64,000 nt of DNA, from positions 14,573,290-14,637,289 of the forward strand of contig OX388316.1 in assembly GCA_947579605.1 (NCBI GenBank). The letters run 5' to 3'. Every line of letters begins with the position of its first letter. Position 1 is the stretch's first letter. Shown piece by piece: positions 1 to 12,133 of this stretch. The stretch comes from Athripsodes cinereus (lineage: Eukaryota; Arthropoda; Insecta; Trichoptera; Leptoceridae). Both the position numbers and the translations under genes were made by a program. A model generated the notes under the pieces. The model saw nothing but the letters and a program-made list of their open reading frames with translations. It ran no database searches and had not been told where the DNA came from.

Positions 1-1759
1 AAAATTATATTATCGATTTAAGTATATTACAAACCGATGACATAGTGAATGGAAAACACTGGTTTTGGCCCTGTCCTCCCAGGAAAACCGTTCTTTGTTA
101 ATTGGATTGGATATTTATGACAATCTGAAGGTATTTATATAAAAAAAAAATACCAGTTGTTTCTATTACATAATATCCAGAACGTAATTTTCAATTAATT
201 TTGAAGCTCATATGATAGATGACGGCAGCTATGTGAAGTTTATTCATTGAAGGGTTTTGACGTATGACGGCTGATCTGATACCCTGAGCAGAGCCTATTT
301 TACAGTTAATTAACGCTAGGTTTTGATATAGATAGATATGGTAGGCGCAACATAGAAACCAACTGTCTTTTACCCTAAGTCTGGAGTGAGTGTGCTGGTT
401 GGGGGGTGTTTACTTAAGGCAAACCTTTTCAAAGCAAATTGTTTGAGAAATATTCAAAAGGTGGTAACATTGACTGTCATTTGGTAATGGTTGTCATTGT
501 GCATAGGCAGCGCGTAAAGAAAATACTATTAGTAAACAAATATGATAAAAAGTAAAAAAATGTACTATTCTCAGTCTGTTTATCTTATCTTGGAAATTCG
601 CCCGACGACGATCATTTTATATTTTTCAAGTAACACAGTAAGGTAGAAGTGCTTTGAAGTTATTGCTAGAAATTTTTCCAGTATATTTTTCATTGATGAG
701 TCTAAGTTTGCTATAAATGCAAGTAGGTAAGTATACCCCAGACACCTTCACAGTAAGCGTCTGCGAAGGTGGAGAAAGTTGGTAATGCAATCTGAACCTT
801 TAACGTCCTGATTGAAAGTCTCAAGCTTTGATTTTCAAAACCTTCGGACTGGTTTGGTGTGGTTTCAAATGAAGAATCATTTAATTAAAATTACTGTTTT
901 TTACATTACACGTAATACGCACGTCACTGTTTTAGGTAAACACATTAAATATACAAAATTGAAGATATTATTATGTACCCACGCTAAATGATTTGTAATT
1001 CTACACTTTGTCAATAGGAGACATTAAAATATTTCTAAAGACATCACAATATTTCAAATAATACATACATAATATTATATCTTATCTATATTCTATTTAC
1101 CTATACTTACTACATATCAAAAGTAAATAGGTTTAGCATTGTATGTGAAAGAGGATGGGTCCTGGTTAGAAGATTCATCAGTAATAATATGTGGATAATA
1201 TGGTCTGTCTGCGTAGAGTACCTACGTAGTATTGCGGGGTATAATAATTATTGTGAATAGGACCACCACACTTGGATTGTAAAGTAAATAGAGACGACCA
1301 TTATAAGTCACAACAATACTTACCTGTCGTTGTTGTCTAATGATGGATGCTCAGATAAAGAGATACTACTTATTGATCGTCTCGTTGATACCATTGATTG
1401 AAAACAAAAGTGTCCATATTTTTTTATATATATTTTTTCAGTAAGTAGCATTGATGATATTGTGTATACATATATAAGTTTTTCAAAATACAGTATATAC
1501 AGAACATTCGAATATATTTTGTAACAAAAATGGGATATTATGTACTTATTATTTCAATATAGTTAATATTTTCCTTTAGCCGGCATTACATAATGCACCT
1601 ATGTTAACAAACACAAAAAATCATAATATTTCATAATATTATGCACCTGAATTAGTAGTTACCAATGTAGTCCAAAAAATCGCTGTATAAGAGGCCAGAT
1701 AAAATTTCTAAACAGAATAAGGTATGTCTACCTTTTTTCTTCGGATGGATAAAAAAAAG
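1..1759. other. AT-rich DNA, no gene seen
   Basis: No supported gene, RNA or recognisable mobile element. Short A/T runs only. The last stretch runs into a LINE tail. Confidence 0.6.
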
Positions 1760-2287
1760 TTTTGTAATGATACCCCAGTTTGGAAGGCGTCTGGACTCAG
1801 CATCAGGACAAAATGTCGCTTGTTCAATGCGTGCATCATCCCAATCCTTCTATATGGCTGCGAGTCTTGGCACTTAACCAAGGCTCAAGAGCGGAAGATA
1901 CTAAGCTTTGAAAACAAGTGTCTTAGAAGGATTTTGGATGTCAGATGGTTTGAACATGTTACAAATGATGCTGTGCGCCGGCGCACCCAGCAGAGACCTG
2001 TAATCTCCGTAATACAAGAGAGACGATGGTCCTGACTGGGACATGTTTTGAGAATGCCCAATGATAGTTGGCCAAAAAGAGCACTGTTCTTCCGTCCGCA
2101 GGGGTTCCGTAGGCCCGGGCGTCCCTCTTTCACAATACACCGTTCCTATGACAACGATATCAGAGCGCAAGGAATGTCGTGGGAAGAGGTGACGCAATTG
2201 GCACAGAGACGCTCTGAATGGAGGAGGCTGGTTTCTGCCCTGTGCTCCCGAGAGGAGCGTTGAGGGTGATGATGATGATGATGATGA
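1760..2287 (+). pseudogene. RTE-like LINE tail, family B, one in-frame stop
   Basis: This is the C-terminal end of a non-LTR retrotransposon ORF, read in one frame from about 1760 to a TGA near 2261-2263. It contains LLYGCESW, WFEHV, GHVLRMPN, GRPSFTIHRSYDND and a final SALCSREER, the order expected for the region after the reverse transcriptase of RTE-type proteins. A TGA at 2033-2035 interrupts the frame where relatives have tryptophan before GHVLRM. The stop codon is followed by a (GAT)n tract (2268-2287), a common RTE 3' end. No endonuclease or RT domain is present, so the copy is 5'-truncated and dead. Its last 180 bp match the tail at 33329-33507 with one visible difference. Confidence 0.85.
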
Positions 2288-3460
2288 CCCCATAAAAAGT
2301 AAAAAATGTTGACGGATCAGTCATGTTTGGTAATAAAGTTCCCCACGCTTTGATATTTGGTAAATATAGAAAATGATAATTTTCTGGTCATCTTCACGGA
2401 AATTGAGCAAATAGAGCTATACAATACATTTATAATATGCAATATAAAAATAAAGATATTAGTATTGCGTTGTGTAAACGAACAAATGACAATACATACA
2501 ATTCTTCAAAATCATTTTAAATATATTATTATTATTAAAATACAATTGTAATTTTGACAGATGAGAGGCATAGAGAAGAATGTGGCATATTGTGGAATAA
2601 AGTCATAATATGTAGCAAAGTAGTATGTACATAAGTAGCAGCTGATGCCAAATAAATAAAATTGTGTTTACTCATGACTTCTGAATTGCATTGTTCCGTT
2701 TTGACTGTGCATACATTGGGATTATACAGTAGGATGTTCACAAAATTGCTCAACAAATTTTGTTAAAAAAATAAATTTGAAATCAACTTGCCGACAAAAT
2801 ACGTATTTAAAAATTAAATTAAAATAAATATAATTCGATGTCTTGTATGGTTTTTGAATATCCAGGTTTAAGCAATAATTACTAAGAATGCTACGAACGG
2901 TATTATTTTGTCATAGAAATTTTGGAATTGATGAACAAGCATAAGAGAAGTTTTATACATTATCAAGTTATAAATATAAATAACAAAAATGTAAGAATGT
3001 TTATCAATTGATTAGTTAGAAATAGGTTAGTGAGATTGTGATATTTATTAAAATTTCAAACACGTAATAAAATACTCGTAATGTATAATATTTTCTCTAT
3101 AAATTCTATGTGGTTTTGAATGAAAATTGTCTTATTATCTTCAAAAACTACGTAATAATGTTGTGTAAGAACATCATAAACAATAATAAATAAATCTTTT
3201 TCATAGTGTTAACTTAAAGTTACGTAAAAATTCAAGAATATATTATTATTTAAGTTTGTTTGTACGAATGTACCTATCATCCGCGGATTCATAAACATGA
3301 AACTCATACGTGCAAGTTTTTTTTCAAAAATTATATATTGATACCGAATTATTCGTTTCGTCGAGCCGCATCTACCGATAAAATAAGCAATAAGCTGAGA
3401 TATCCATGTTAAAACGTTATTGAAGGAATTAAGCCTCTTACGTACCGCCTTTTCTTGGAG
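2288..3460. other. AT-rich DNA, no gene seen
   Basis: Only short AT-rich open frames without recognisable motifs. I see no repeat shared with the rest of the window. Confidence 0.55.
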
Positions 3461-4006
3461 AATTAATTCGTTTATATTTGAATGATAATTGTCGTTGGAA
3501 CTTCCTCATTGTTACTTTATTGATTTAAGCGTGAGGAAGAATCTCACTAAAGCCTTTGTGTGGAGCATTTTGCTATATGGGTGCGAGACGTGGACCATCA
3601 GCAAGAGTGAAAGCGGACGGTTAGCGGCATTTGAAATGTGGTGCTATAGACGCATGCTGAAGATTCATTGGTCGGAACACGTCGAAAACGAAGAAGTGTT
3701 AACCAGGGTTGGCGAAAAAAGGCAACTCCTCAAAAGAATCTGCCAACAACGAGCTAACTGGATTGGCCACAACATCAGGCACCCAGGACTGCTCATCGCA
3801 ATCGCAGAGAGTAGGACCGAAGCCACAAATGGCAGAGTCCGACCGAGAGACGCCTATATGGACCAACTGAAGAGGGACATGCGCTGTGGCTCATACACGG
3901 AGTTGAAGAGACTGGCTGAGAATAGGGAGGAGTGGAGAAGAAAGTCCAAACTCGTTGCAGACCAAGCCAATGGATTGTAACTCATTATATATAATTAATT
4001 CGTTTA
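3461..4006 (+). mobile_element. 5'-truncated RTE-like LINE, family A, with 14-bp target duplication
   Basis: The insert (3475-3992) is bounded by a perfect direct repeat AATTAATTCGTTTA at 3461-3474 and 3993-4006, the signature of target-primed reverse transcription. From about 3520 it aligns with the 3' end of the full-length element at 56194-59635, including the stop codon followed by GTAACT and a short (TA)n tail. The roughly 45 bases just inside the 5' duplication do not obviously match the long copy. They may be filler added at the 5' junction. Confidence 0.9.
3520..3980 (+). pseudogene. C-terminal fragment of family A RTE ORF
   Basis: The fragment encodes about the last 150 residues of the 1003-aa protein at 56609-59620: VRKNLTKAFVWS, LLYGCETWTISK, WCYRRMLKIHW, RANWIGHNIRHPG and the terminal KLVADQANGL. 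The frame is still open to TAA at 3978-3980. Substitutions relative to the long copy are scattered and mild, so the insertion is fairly young. It lacks endonuclease and RT and cannot be functional alone. Confidence 0.9.
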
Positions 4007-5436
4007 AACTCACATGTGCTAAAAATGATTTTGTGAAATTTTTCAAATTGTACCTAAGGATTCAATATAGTTTAGAATTTCTAAGACACCTTCCACATAA
4101 TGAATAAATACATTGAAATGTAGTACTTAGAGTAAAACAGTTTTTGTTTAATTTCTTCTAAAATTTTGATAAATATACATAGTAGGTTTCATGAATCCAC
4201 CTACGTTTTGTAATATTATACATCTTTTTTGGACGAGCAATACAGAAATTTGTGTATCTTTTACATACTCTAATTTTATAAATCAGTTTTCAAGGTAACT
4301 GCAACTGTTTATAACACAATTTATAGAACAATATGGTACAATACAAATTGGTACACAAACATCAGTACAATACAAATACTAGAGAATCAAGGGAGTGCGG
4401 TGATACAACTAAGATGGATCAAAGCCTGTCCCAGAGCACGAGCCACGATCAATTCTGGGACGGGTATTTGATCAAAATAAATTTATGATATATTATTTAT
4501 TACTTGAATTATGTTGTTAAGTATTGTATTGGGTTTTATTATATTGTAATAGGTGGGTATATAAAAAAAAATCAACCTATACTATTAAGGTACCTAGGTC
4601 AATCAATAGTGGACAAAAATAAATTATGAGTACCTACATTTATTCAAGCAAAAATCATGTAAGAACTGTGAAAAATATTGTATCTAAATAAAATAAATCG
4701 CCATTTTTCAGGTAGGCTAATTATGCAATCGATTATGTTTTTTGTCAATTTGATGATTATTTCCGAGTGAAGCTGGTTTAGAAGTTTGTAAAATAATAAT
4801 GTGAGTATACTTAGTATGTACCAATAATAGTAACACCAGGAAGAAAATATATAGTAGTAACCCTGTAGCACAAAAGGCAGGATGTAATGTCTCCGGCTTA
4901 TTGTAATATATGAGACATACATTTCATATTATTTTATATTATTATTATTATTATGTTACGGAGATTCTGGAAGCAGCATACTTTTTATTACTTCTTTATT
5001 ATAATAAAAATATAACAGTATAATAATACATTACAATACAAAATATTACTTGTATTATTATTATTATATAAATATACTAGCTCGGAACCTAGTTTCTCTC
5101 AGGGATATAATCATTAAATAATTAAAAACTGTACACAGCATACCCAAATCCATTTTTTCATATCTACTTGAGAAATTGTTTAAAGTTGGTTATGTGAATA
5201 AAAATATAAAAAATATTTAAAAAAACAACCTATAAATGATTTGTTTTCAAAGTTGTGTCAAGATGTTAGATTAAATATAAGCAATTTGTTTTACGTAGTA
5301 GTTGATTTATTTATTCTCAGTTGTAGGTAATATTTTTATGTCAGTAGGTACAATCTTTGAACTTTATGAGCATGTATGAACAAGAGAGTAAATAGTAAAA
5401 TATTTTTTATCTATGCACGTTTTGATAACATAATAA
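4007..5436. other. AT-rich DNA with one small hairpin
   Basis: No gene. An imperfect inverted repeat lies at 4417-4473, pairing GATCAAAGCCTGTCCCAGA with TCTGGGACGGGTATTTGATC. TTA/TAT microsatellite-like runs occur near 4930-5070. Confidence 0.5.
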
Positions 5437-5651
5437 TCTATACTAATATTATAAAGAGGAAAGATTTGATTGTTTGCATTGAATAGGCTCCAAAACTACT
5501 GAACCGATTTGAAAAGTTCTTTCATTATTGGGAAGCTACACTATCCCCGGGTGACATAGGCCATATTATATTTTCAAAAAAATTAGGGATCTTTACTAAA
5601 ACTTTTTTTTAAATACCTATCTACCCGTGCGAATCCGGTGCGGACTGCTTG
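5437..5651 (+). mobile_element. Short non-autonomous Helitron-like element
   Basis: It begins TCTATACTAATATTATAAAG, the 5' terminus seen on arthropod Helitron-type repeats. It continues through the phrases CTACTGAACCGATTTGAAAA and CCCCGGGTGACATAGGC, and ends CCGGTGCGGACTGCTTG. The ends fit 5'-TC and a degraded 3' CTAG. Flanking bases are A (5436) and T (5652), as expected for Helitron insertion between A and T. No Rep/helicase coding is present. Family recognition is from memory of this widespread repeat and the boundaries are approximate. Confidence 0.7.
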
Positions 5652-8160
5652 TATATTATATAATGAAATGCTAAATAATTTATTTCTTCCAAATATAATC
5701 TCCATTTTTTTTACAGATGTTCTTCTGTACTGAGTGATTTAAATATTACATTATAAAAAATGTATGTACTTAATATTTTCGTCGATTGATTGGGAAAATG
5801 AGAGTTTGTCAATATAAAGGTGGACAAAGTGGATATACAGACATACAGACGGATAAAAATATATCTATCATGACTAGGTCATATCAGTAGTAGACGTCGT
5901 AGTTCTAGAATTGTAGATGGCACAGTATTACAGTAGATGTCAAAGCAAGGAATTTTCGGACAATTCATCTTGATAAATTGAGCCGTTAGTTCAGGGACAA
6001 TGTTATTTTGCTGTTGTTTTTATTATGGCTGTCGCAAAGATACGCATATATTTTTATTTATTTTATAACCACAAATAAGTATTCATATAACCCTTTTTTT
6101 TTGTTTTTCTATTTTTTAGAATATTGTCTTCTGTTTTATTAGCATACTTATTTGCAAAACATTACAAAAGATTGCCAATTTTAATAGAGTTTAAACAATT
6201 TCTAACTGTGATTATATTTCATATTGGTACAACTATGTTTAAAAGTTGACTAACATAACTATATGGATTTCAAAAGAGTTCTACAATTCGAGTCATATCG
6301 TTGACATAATAATGTGCCTAGCAGTGGCGGAACTAGATTATTTTTTGTTGGTAAAGAAATTTAGGAAAACGTATATTAATATAATTAATTATTATGTATT
6401 TCTGTTTGAAAATTATTGAAGAAGGTACTTTATTATAAATGAAAAAAAATTATTAATTCACTTCTTTTTTTCGAACAACACTTACACTGTTTTCTTTTTA
6501 TCCAGCACTATTTGTTCTAGGTTATTAAAATATCATTTTGTAATTCTGTATTAGCCCTTTAATAATAATAAAAATCATCACAAAAAAAGAAAGAAAAATT
6601 TCGCACACAAAGGTGAGAAACTCATATTAATATATTTTGATGAAACCTGGCAACTTACCTGACGTGGTGCGCAGTTTTAATATGGACGGTGTTTCACAAC
6701 AATGCACCTACCATCACGGCATTTCCTGTGGAAGTGGAAGACCTTTAATTGCTGGGGACTTAATTTTGGGGCGAAACAAGCTATAATAAAGATATAATTT
6801 GTTATTCTTCTGTTACTTATAGGTTATTTCCATTATACTGTATTCATTTTGATAAAATAATAATTGAGTGTCCAAAGCTAAAACCAACCGTCTGCGATAC
6901 CTCCATTTATCAACTCACAAACTATAAACATAATTACTATTAGTGTTTTTTTTTTAATATTACGCATCGATTACATTACATCAATTAGATGTTGTCGTGG
7001 CTTGATACGTTGTAGCACAAAGAAAAGAAAAATATTGTTAATAATAGTATAAAAGAAATATAAGAACGAAAGATACCTTGGTACCTACTCTCGCCTGAAC
7101 AAAGCATATTATTTTCATATATTATACAAAATTAAAAATCAAATTTTGTACTGTAGGAGAAAGGTAGTGTAGGTACTGACTGAGATACTGACAGTACCTA
7201 CCTATGGTAACCAGTGTGCAGGTTTACCCTGTATCTAATGAAATGAACATTGTGAATTATATAATATCTTCTGCCGTATTTTCGTCCTTTGGAATATGTA
7301 GGTACTACTAACTTAGGTACCTACAGACTTCTCTTTGCTCGATTTTTGGAGAAAATGTGTTCATATCTTACAGTAGATACCATACCGACTACATTTCACG
7401 ATGGAAAAACATTGATAGGACATTATTAAGAGGCATTTAAAGCTTGTTTTCAATTAGATATCTGTTTGCGGTATAAAAAACTATATTATTGTGCTTTTAA
7501 ATAACAGAAAAACTGAGCCATTTTCACATTGAATCAGCATTTTGACACTCACTGATTTAAATTTTCCAACGACTTTCTCTCAAAACTTTTCTAACACCAG
7601 TAAATTTTATATTATAAATAAATAAATCTTATTTAAATTCAGTTAGTCGTGTTTCTTATTTATGCCAGATATTACGATAACAGCATGTTCGATATTTATT
7701 TCTCAATCTATCGAGAATGTAATAATTTGATTCTCAATCTACTTTGTAATAATATTTTCCCTTTACTTCTTAGTTCGCACAGCATCTTATGCCGATGGTA
7801 TTTTAAATAAAATATTTGCAGGGTATGGTTGCGGTATAAAAAAATAGGGGATATAAGGTTGCAAATCACAGATTTAGAGATAATTTTTGAGACGTGTTTA
7901 GAAGCTGTAAAAGAAAAATTATTAATGTTTCCTCTTATTATTTTCCGCCTTGTAGGTTATTAATCTATTAATCCGAAAATGGTTCCTTCTTGTGATGCTA
8001 TCAACATCTCTTTGGTGGTCTTCCTTGAGACCGTGAACCGATTGGTGCCTCCTTAATGATTTCACTTTATATTTTTATATTATTTAAATGAATCTCATTT
8101 TGGTACAATACTCGTACTTGCGAATGAGGGAATACAGCTTATAAATTTGACTTCAGTAGG
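5652..8160. other. AT-rich DNA, no gene seen
   Basis: Nothing identifiable. A less AT-rich patch around 7980-8045 and another at 6650-6770 could be old repeat debris, but I could not match them to anything in the window. Confidence 0.5.
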
Positions 8161-8341
8161 CCTAGTCAAAACACATTTAAGCGTTACGTTTTCGTTCAAA
8201 CGCGGACGACGTTGCGAGAACGTGTCAATTTGCGTAGCTACTTGTGTATTTTAGCTACGAAAATTGATGCGTTCTCGCAACCTCGTCTTGTTTGAACGAA
8301 AACGAAACGAAAACGTAACGCTTAAATGTGTTTTGACTAGG
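8161..8341. mobile_element. Foldback MITE with long inverted arms
   Basis: The whole 181 bp is nearly self-complementary. The left end CCTAGTCAAAACACATTTAA is matched by TTAAATGTGTTTTGACTAGG at the right end, and the arms continue inward through AAGCGTTACGTTTTCGTT and then through TTGCGAGAACG/CGTTCTCGCAA. The right arm has a short extra duplication (GAAAACGAAACGAAAACG). There is no coding capacity. No clear target duplication is visible, so the superfamily is unassigned. Confidence 0.8.
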
Positions 8342-9346
8342 GGCCCAGAACACAAATAACGTCTTTATGTGAATGTGTTTGAGTTTATCAAAAATGTAAA
8401 TTCAAATCGCTACATAATATCTTTGGACGTCTCCAAAAGATGTGTATGTAGAGAAAGTTTTTGGCAATATAGAGTTTGAAATTCATTCCACACATCCATT
8501 TGATAAACATGTTGCAAATTCAAATTGACACCTACATTTTAGAAAACTTTAATTCAAAGATAGCAAATAAGCTAGCTTTCTGTAGATAGGTAGGTACATG
8601 AAAAGATTAACTAAAGATTTCCTTAGATTTCTAGTTTCGCTAAGGTTTACTAATGAATCGGACTGATGAAAATAAATAGTCGGTTCGCTTTCAAAACCAA
8701 ATCTACTTATTTTCTTTCTAGGTCACTATACTCCTACGTTATACATACATTATATATCCCCGGGCGAGTGGAACTCAAATAATGAGAAATACATATTTGA
8801 TTAAAGTTTCTTCGATATAATCCGTGATTTCCGAATAGCCTCTTGAAACTTTTTATTATAGAAAAAAATATATTGGAAAACATGACTACAGACACGAGAA
8901 ATATTAGTTTATAACGAAACAGCTGGATGCTTTTTTACAGATTATATATTCATTTGCTGGGTATGTATGCATCAAGTTATAAAATAAAATATTAAAGCAT
9001 AAAGTATGTTATCGGTATTTATTTTGTTATACTTCATATCTATTAAAACGATTTGATATATGTAATTAAAATATATGTAGTTTTTAGTTTTAATAGCACT
9101 TTAATAAGGTGACCCTGGTTTTGACATATTTGATGTCGTTGTCAAACACAAAAAAAATTCACGCGACGACAGGGCTGACATCTACATTTCTCAGCATTAT
9201 ATTATACAACCAGATAAGGCTCCATATGATCACTCATGATCACACAAAAATAACAGCCTAATGCCGAGAAAAATATACCTATCCAGATAACCGGGATATA
9301 AAAGGATTAGGCTCAAAATGCGGGTTCAAAATACCAGTAGGTATTG
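8342..9346. other. AT-rich DNA, no gene seen
   Basis: No gene or recognisable element. A non-AT patch at about 9110-9330 precedes the element that starts at 9347. Confidence 0.5.
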
Positions 9347-10471
9347 CACTGAGAAAAATACTAACGAAATTTCACAACGAATCATTGGTACGTACTATCA
9401 AATTAGGACCAGAGTTCGTAACAACGATTCACTAGTACAGATCTATTAACTTCGCAACCAATTCATTGGTACATTTACCAACAACTTCTTCACAGTGACG
9501 TCATCAACTTGAAGTTGGCTGCCGAACGAATCGTTGGTAAGAATCAATCGAATTACTTGTCATACTTACGTAGGTACCTCTACATGACCTTGCTTGTAGC
9601 TGTCAAAGTCCAATAATATTAATCGCGATTAGTTGTAAAATGTGATCTATTTTTCTAATAACACTATAATTATTATTTGAAAAAATCTAACAAAAATAAT
9701 AATATTATTAGAATAATTATTCACATTTTACAAATAAACATTGTGATTAATATATAAGTAAAAAAAGTAGCAAGGAAATAAAAATGATTTTTTTCTTTTA
9801 AATTCTTATGTAATATAATAATTTATTAAAAATTTCAATTAAAAAAATATAAAAATAAGGACAATTTATAAAGACATAATAAATATATCATACGAGTATT
9901 ATAGAATTCTTCCAAAGGTCGTGCAGAAATTACAACTCTTTCTTCAGGGATGTTGAATTTTACTTATTATTATTATTCACAGGCATTCCACCCGGTACGA
10001 GTGGTTTGTGAATTTTACTTATCATCATTGCCAAAACTCAAAGGTGCTATTTCTAGATCTCTTCAGGGTGTTGATGATTGTCTTGAATGTGGTGAGGTTC
10101 CCCTCCCCCAGTTTTTATTCAGAGAGGACTGATCCCCCCCCCCCCTGAGCATCAGTCATTGCTTGTGTTTTTTTTTGTAATAGCGTATTCATTTCACGAC
10201 TGAATGTTTTTCTTTTTGCCTTCATTGTTATTGCCTCGATCTGCGCAATCGAGTGCATTTTGTTTTTATTTCTTTTTGTTCTTGGAACTTAGCTGGAACA
10301 TAGTGTTGATAATATGATGTAAAATAATTTAACAAACTTCACTGGCTTGCAAACCATACAATATTTAAGTTATACTATATAATCTGTAATAGCTGTTTGT
10401 TTGTATTTAAGTGTATTAACAAAATAAATAAATTGATTGAGTCGACGTTGATTTTGTAAAACTCCATTATA

Positions 10472-10943
10472 TTGATATAATGAAAACAAATTTGTTCTTG
10501 GTTTTACTACGATTTATTTGTTAAATAAATTACCAGGTTTCGACCTATGAGGGCATTGTCAAACTAAATTTACTATAGGCCGTGTTGTTACTTAAATACT
10601 ATGTCTTAGTAGGTAGGTATAACAATATATTCTTAGAGCAAAGGTTTTATATAATGCAAAAATTATTGAGGGAAATTCAGAAAGAACAGTTGGTTGTGTT
10701 GTATATGATTTAAATTATATTGATTATAGAATCAATTAAATTATATAGATAATGTGACATTTTATTGGTAAAGATTAAGGAAGACAGTAGGCTATATTTA
10801 TATCATTTACAAACAAACTTAAAATCACAATTTATTCAAATCAACAGTTTAGTTTGACAATGACCTCATGAACGAAACCTGGTAACTTATTTAACAAATA
10901 AATCGTAGTAAAACCAAAAACAATTTTGTTTTCATTATATCAA
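10472..10943. repeat. Inverted repeat pair with Penelope/hammerhead-like motif (locus 1)
   Basis: The left arm (10472-10566) and right arm (10850-10943) are inverted copies of about 95 bp separated by 283 bp of AT-rich non-coding sequence. Read outward from the centre, each arm goes TAGTTTGACAATG, a short hairpin, CGAAACCTGGTAA, then AAATAAATCGTAGTAAAACC. In the left arm (minus strand) the motif is UUGACAAUGCC...GGUCGAAACC. This fits the UGANRAU-hairpin-GAAA pattern also present at 30645-30861 and 52978-53330. Terminal repeats in inverted order and hammerhead motifs are known for Penelope-like elements; belonging to that class is inferred. The locus is nested inside the element 9347-12765. 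Confidence 0.6.
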
Positions 10944-11053
10944 AATAAATAAAAAAAATACAAATTCTAATCATACCACTTTGTTGCTCTACGGGAGTTA
11001 TTTTATTTTGGTATAATTTCTCTGCAACATTTTTCTATGGGAACAAAAATTTT

Positions 11054-12133
11054 TCACGCTGATAGTTGACCCTTTCTGTTTGAGTATGAATGCCCCAATT
11101 CTACTAATTTGTTTTCTTCTAGCCTTTTGATAATTCCATTTGACCTTTTTTTCTGTAAAAGTAAAATATATAACTAAAAGTTATTTTTGAACCCGAAAAA
11201 ATAGAAATTAAAATAACAGAATTTGAAGTATACAAACCAAATCTAGTGCAACAGCTTCACCAATTTGTTGATGTTCTGCAACATTCTGTAAAGTACAAAT
11301 TTTAGTTAATCGTCAATAAAAACTCAAATTTGGCTTGTAGATAAAACAATTATTGCAAATTAAACATCTCATACCAACTCATCATGGACTGGACTTTATA
11401 AAGATTCATTATTTGTTGAGCTGGAAATGCTTTTGCTCGTAACATATTTTATGTATGTATATGCTTCTCTCGGCTAGAGGGACATCAAAGGAGTGTAGTC
11501 AAGTCAAAAGATTCTGCACGTGGGGGTTTTTGCCGGCCGGTTCTTCAGGCTGCCCATCATGGCACCTCTTGTGTGGAGAAATTTGTTAGTGTAGAAATTT
11601 AATCGGATAAGTCCCCAGATTTCTGAACTATCCAGGAGGACAGTGGGTCTCCTTCAATGTATATACTCAATCACAACCTCGTTTGTTTCCTCCACAGTCT
11701 AAAAGTACAAAAATGATTTATTGAACCAAATGATAACTAATAAAGTTGTTCATTCACAAACAAAATCAATTTTAGTTCAATATTACATACCAAATTCATG
11801 GTTGAAGGTTCACTTTCATTTCATCACATGGTTTTTAACATTACATTCTGTAATCTGTGAAGCAAAAAATATTCATTTAATTAAATAATAACCTTATTAG
11901 TCCATCCACAAGCACTCAAGGTTAGTTCAATGTTACTCACCAAATGGTTACTTGATGGTAGACTTTCATTCTGTAATTCCACGTTATTTTCCACATTGCG
12001 TTTCATCTGTAAAGTAAAAACATAATTATATCAAAACCATTGATGCTTAAAATCATATAAAAATAAAAGTAAATAAGAAGAAATTACAAAGGTTTACCTT
12101 GCATTCCCATGACAGATGATTTTTTCGTGCCAT
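11054..12133 (-). pseudogene. Possible spliced gene inside the 9347-12765 element
   Basis: On the minus strand a chain of short exon-like blocks is bounded by plausible splice sites. 12133-12098 (ATG, encodes MARKNHLSWECK, then GTAAAC) leads to 12006-11941 (preceded by CTTTACAG, starts MKRNVENNVELQ, followed by GTGAGT). Then come a block at 11854-11791, 11285-11238 (NVAEHQQIGEAVALDL, then GTTTGT) and 11152-11054 (KKRSNGIIKRLEENKL, ending LSA and TGA). Several blocks are phase 0. The 11854-11791 block has an in-frame stop and a length not divisible by three. The 11941 and 11791 exon ends and the first 20 bases of their introns resemble each other, as if one exon-intron unit had been duplicated. 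I recognise no domain. Function is unknown and chance splice-like sites remain possible. Confidence 0.3.
11547..11660 (+). repeat. Interspersed repeat H, copy 1
   Basis: Shares GTGTGGAGAAATTTG, TAGAAA, CCCCAGA.TTCT, CTATCCAGG and GGTGGGTCTCCTTCAAT-type blocks with 25552-25662 and, for its right half, 31795-31855. The element type is unknown. It sits within the candidate transposon 9347-12765. Confidence 0.6.

Noticed and set aside
721..775. Possible SINE family 2 fragment (CACCTTCACAGTAAGCGTCT)
   Set aside because: Only about ten bases match the SINE (TTCACAGTAAGC); too short to support.
1885..2293. Minus-strand open frames opposite the family B tail
   Set aside because: Shadows of the LINE C-terminus on the plus strand; the homology is clearly in the plus frame.
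4644..4922. 92-codon minus-strand frame rich in Y and I
   Set aside because: Typical of AT-rich non-coding DNA; no motif, no repeat support.
9950..10132. 60-codon frame inside the candidate DNA transposon
   Set aside because: Ends in a C-run, has no motif and no splice continuation that I could support; not called as a gene.
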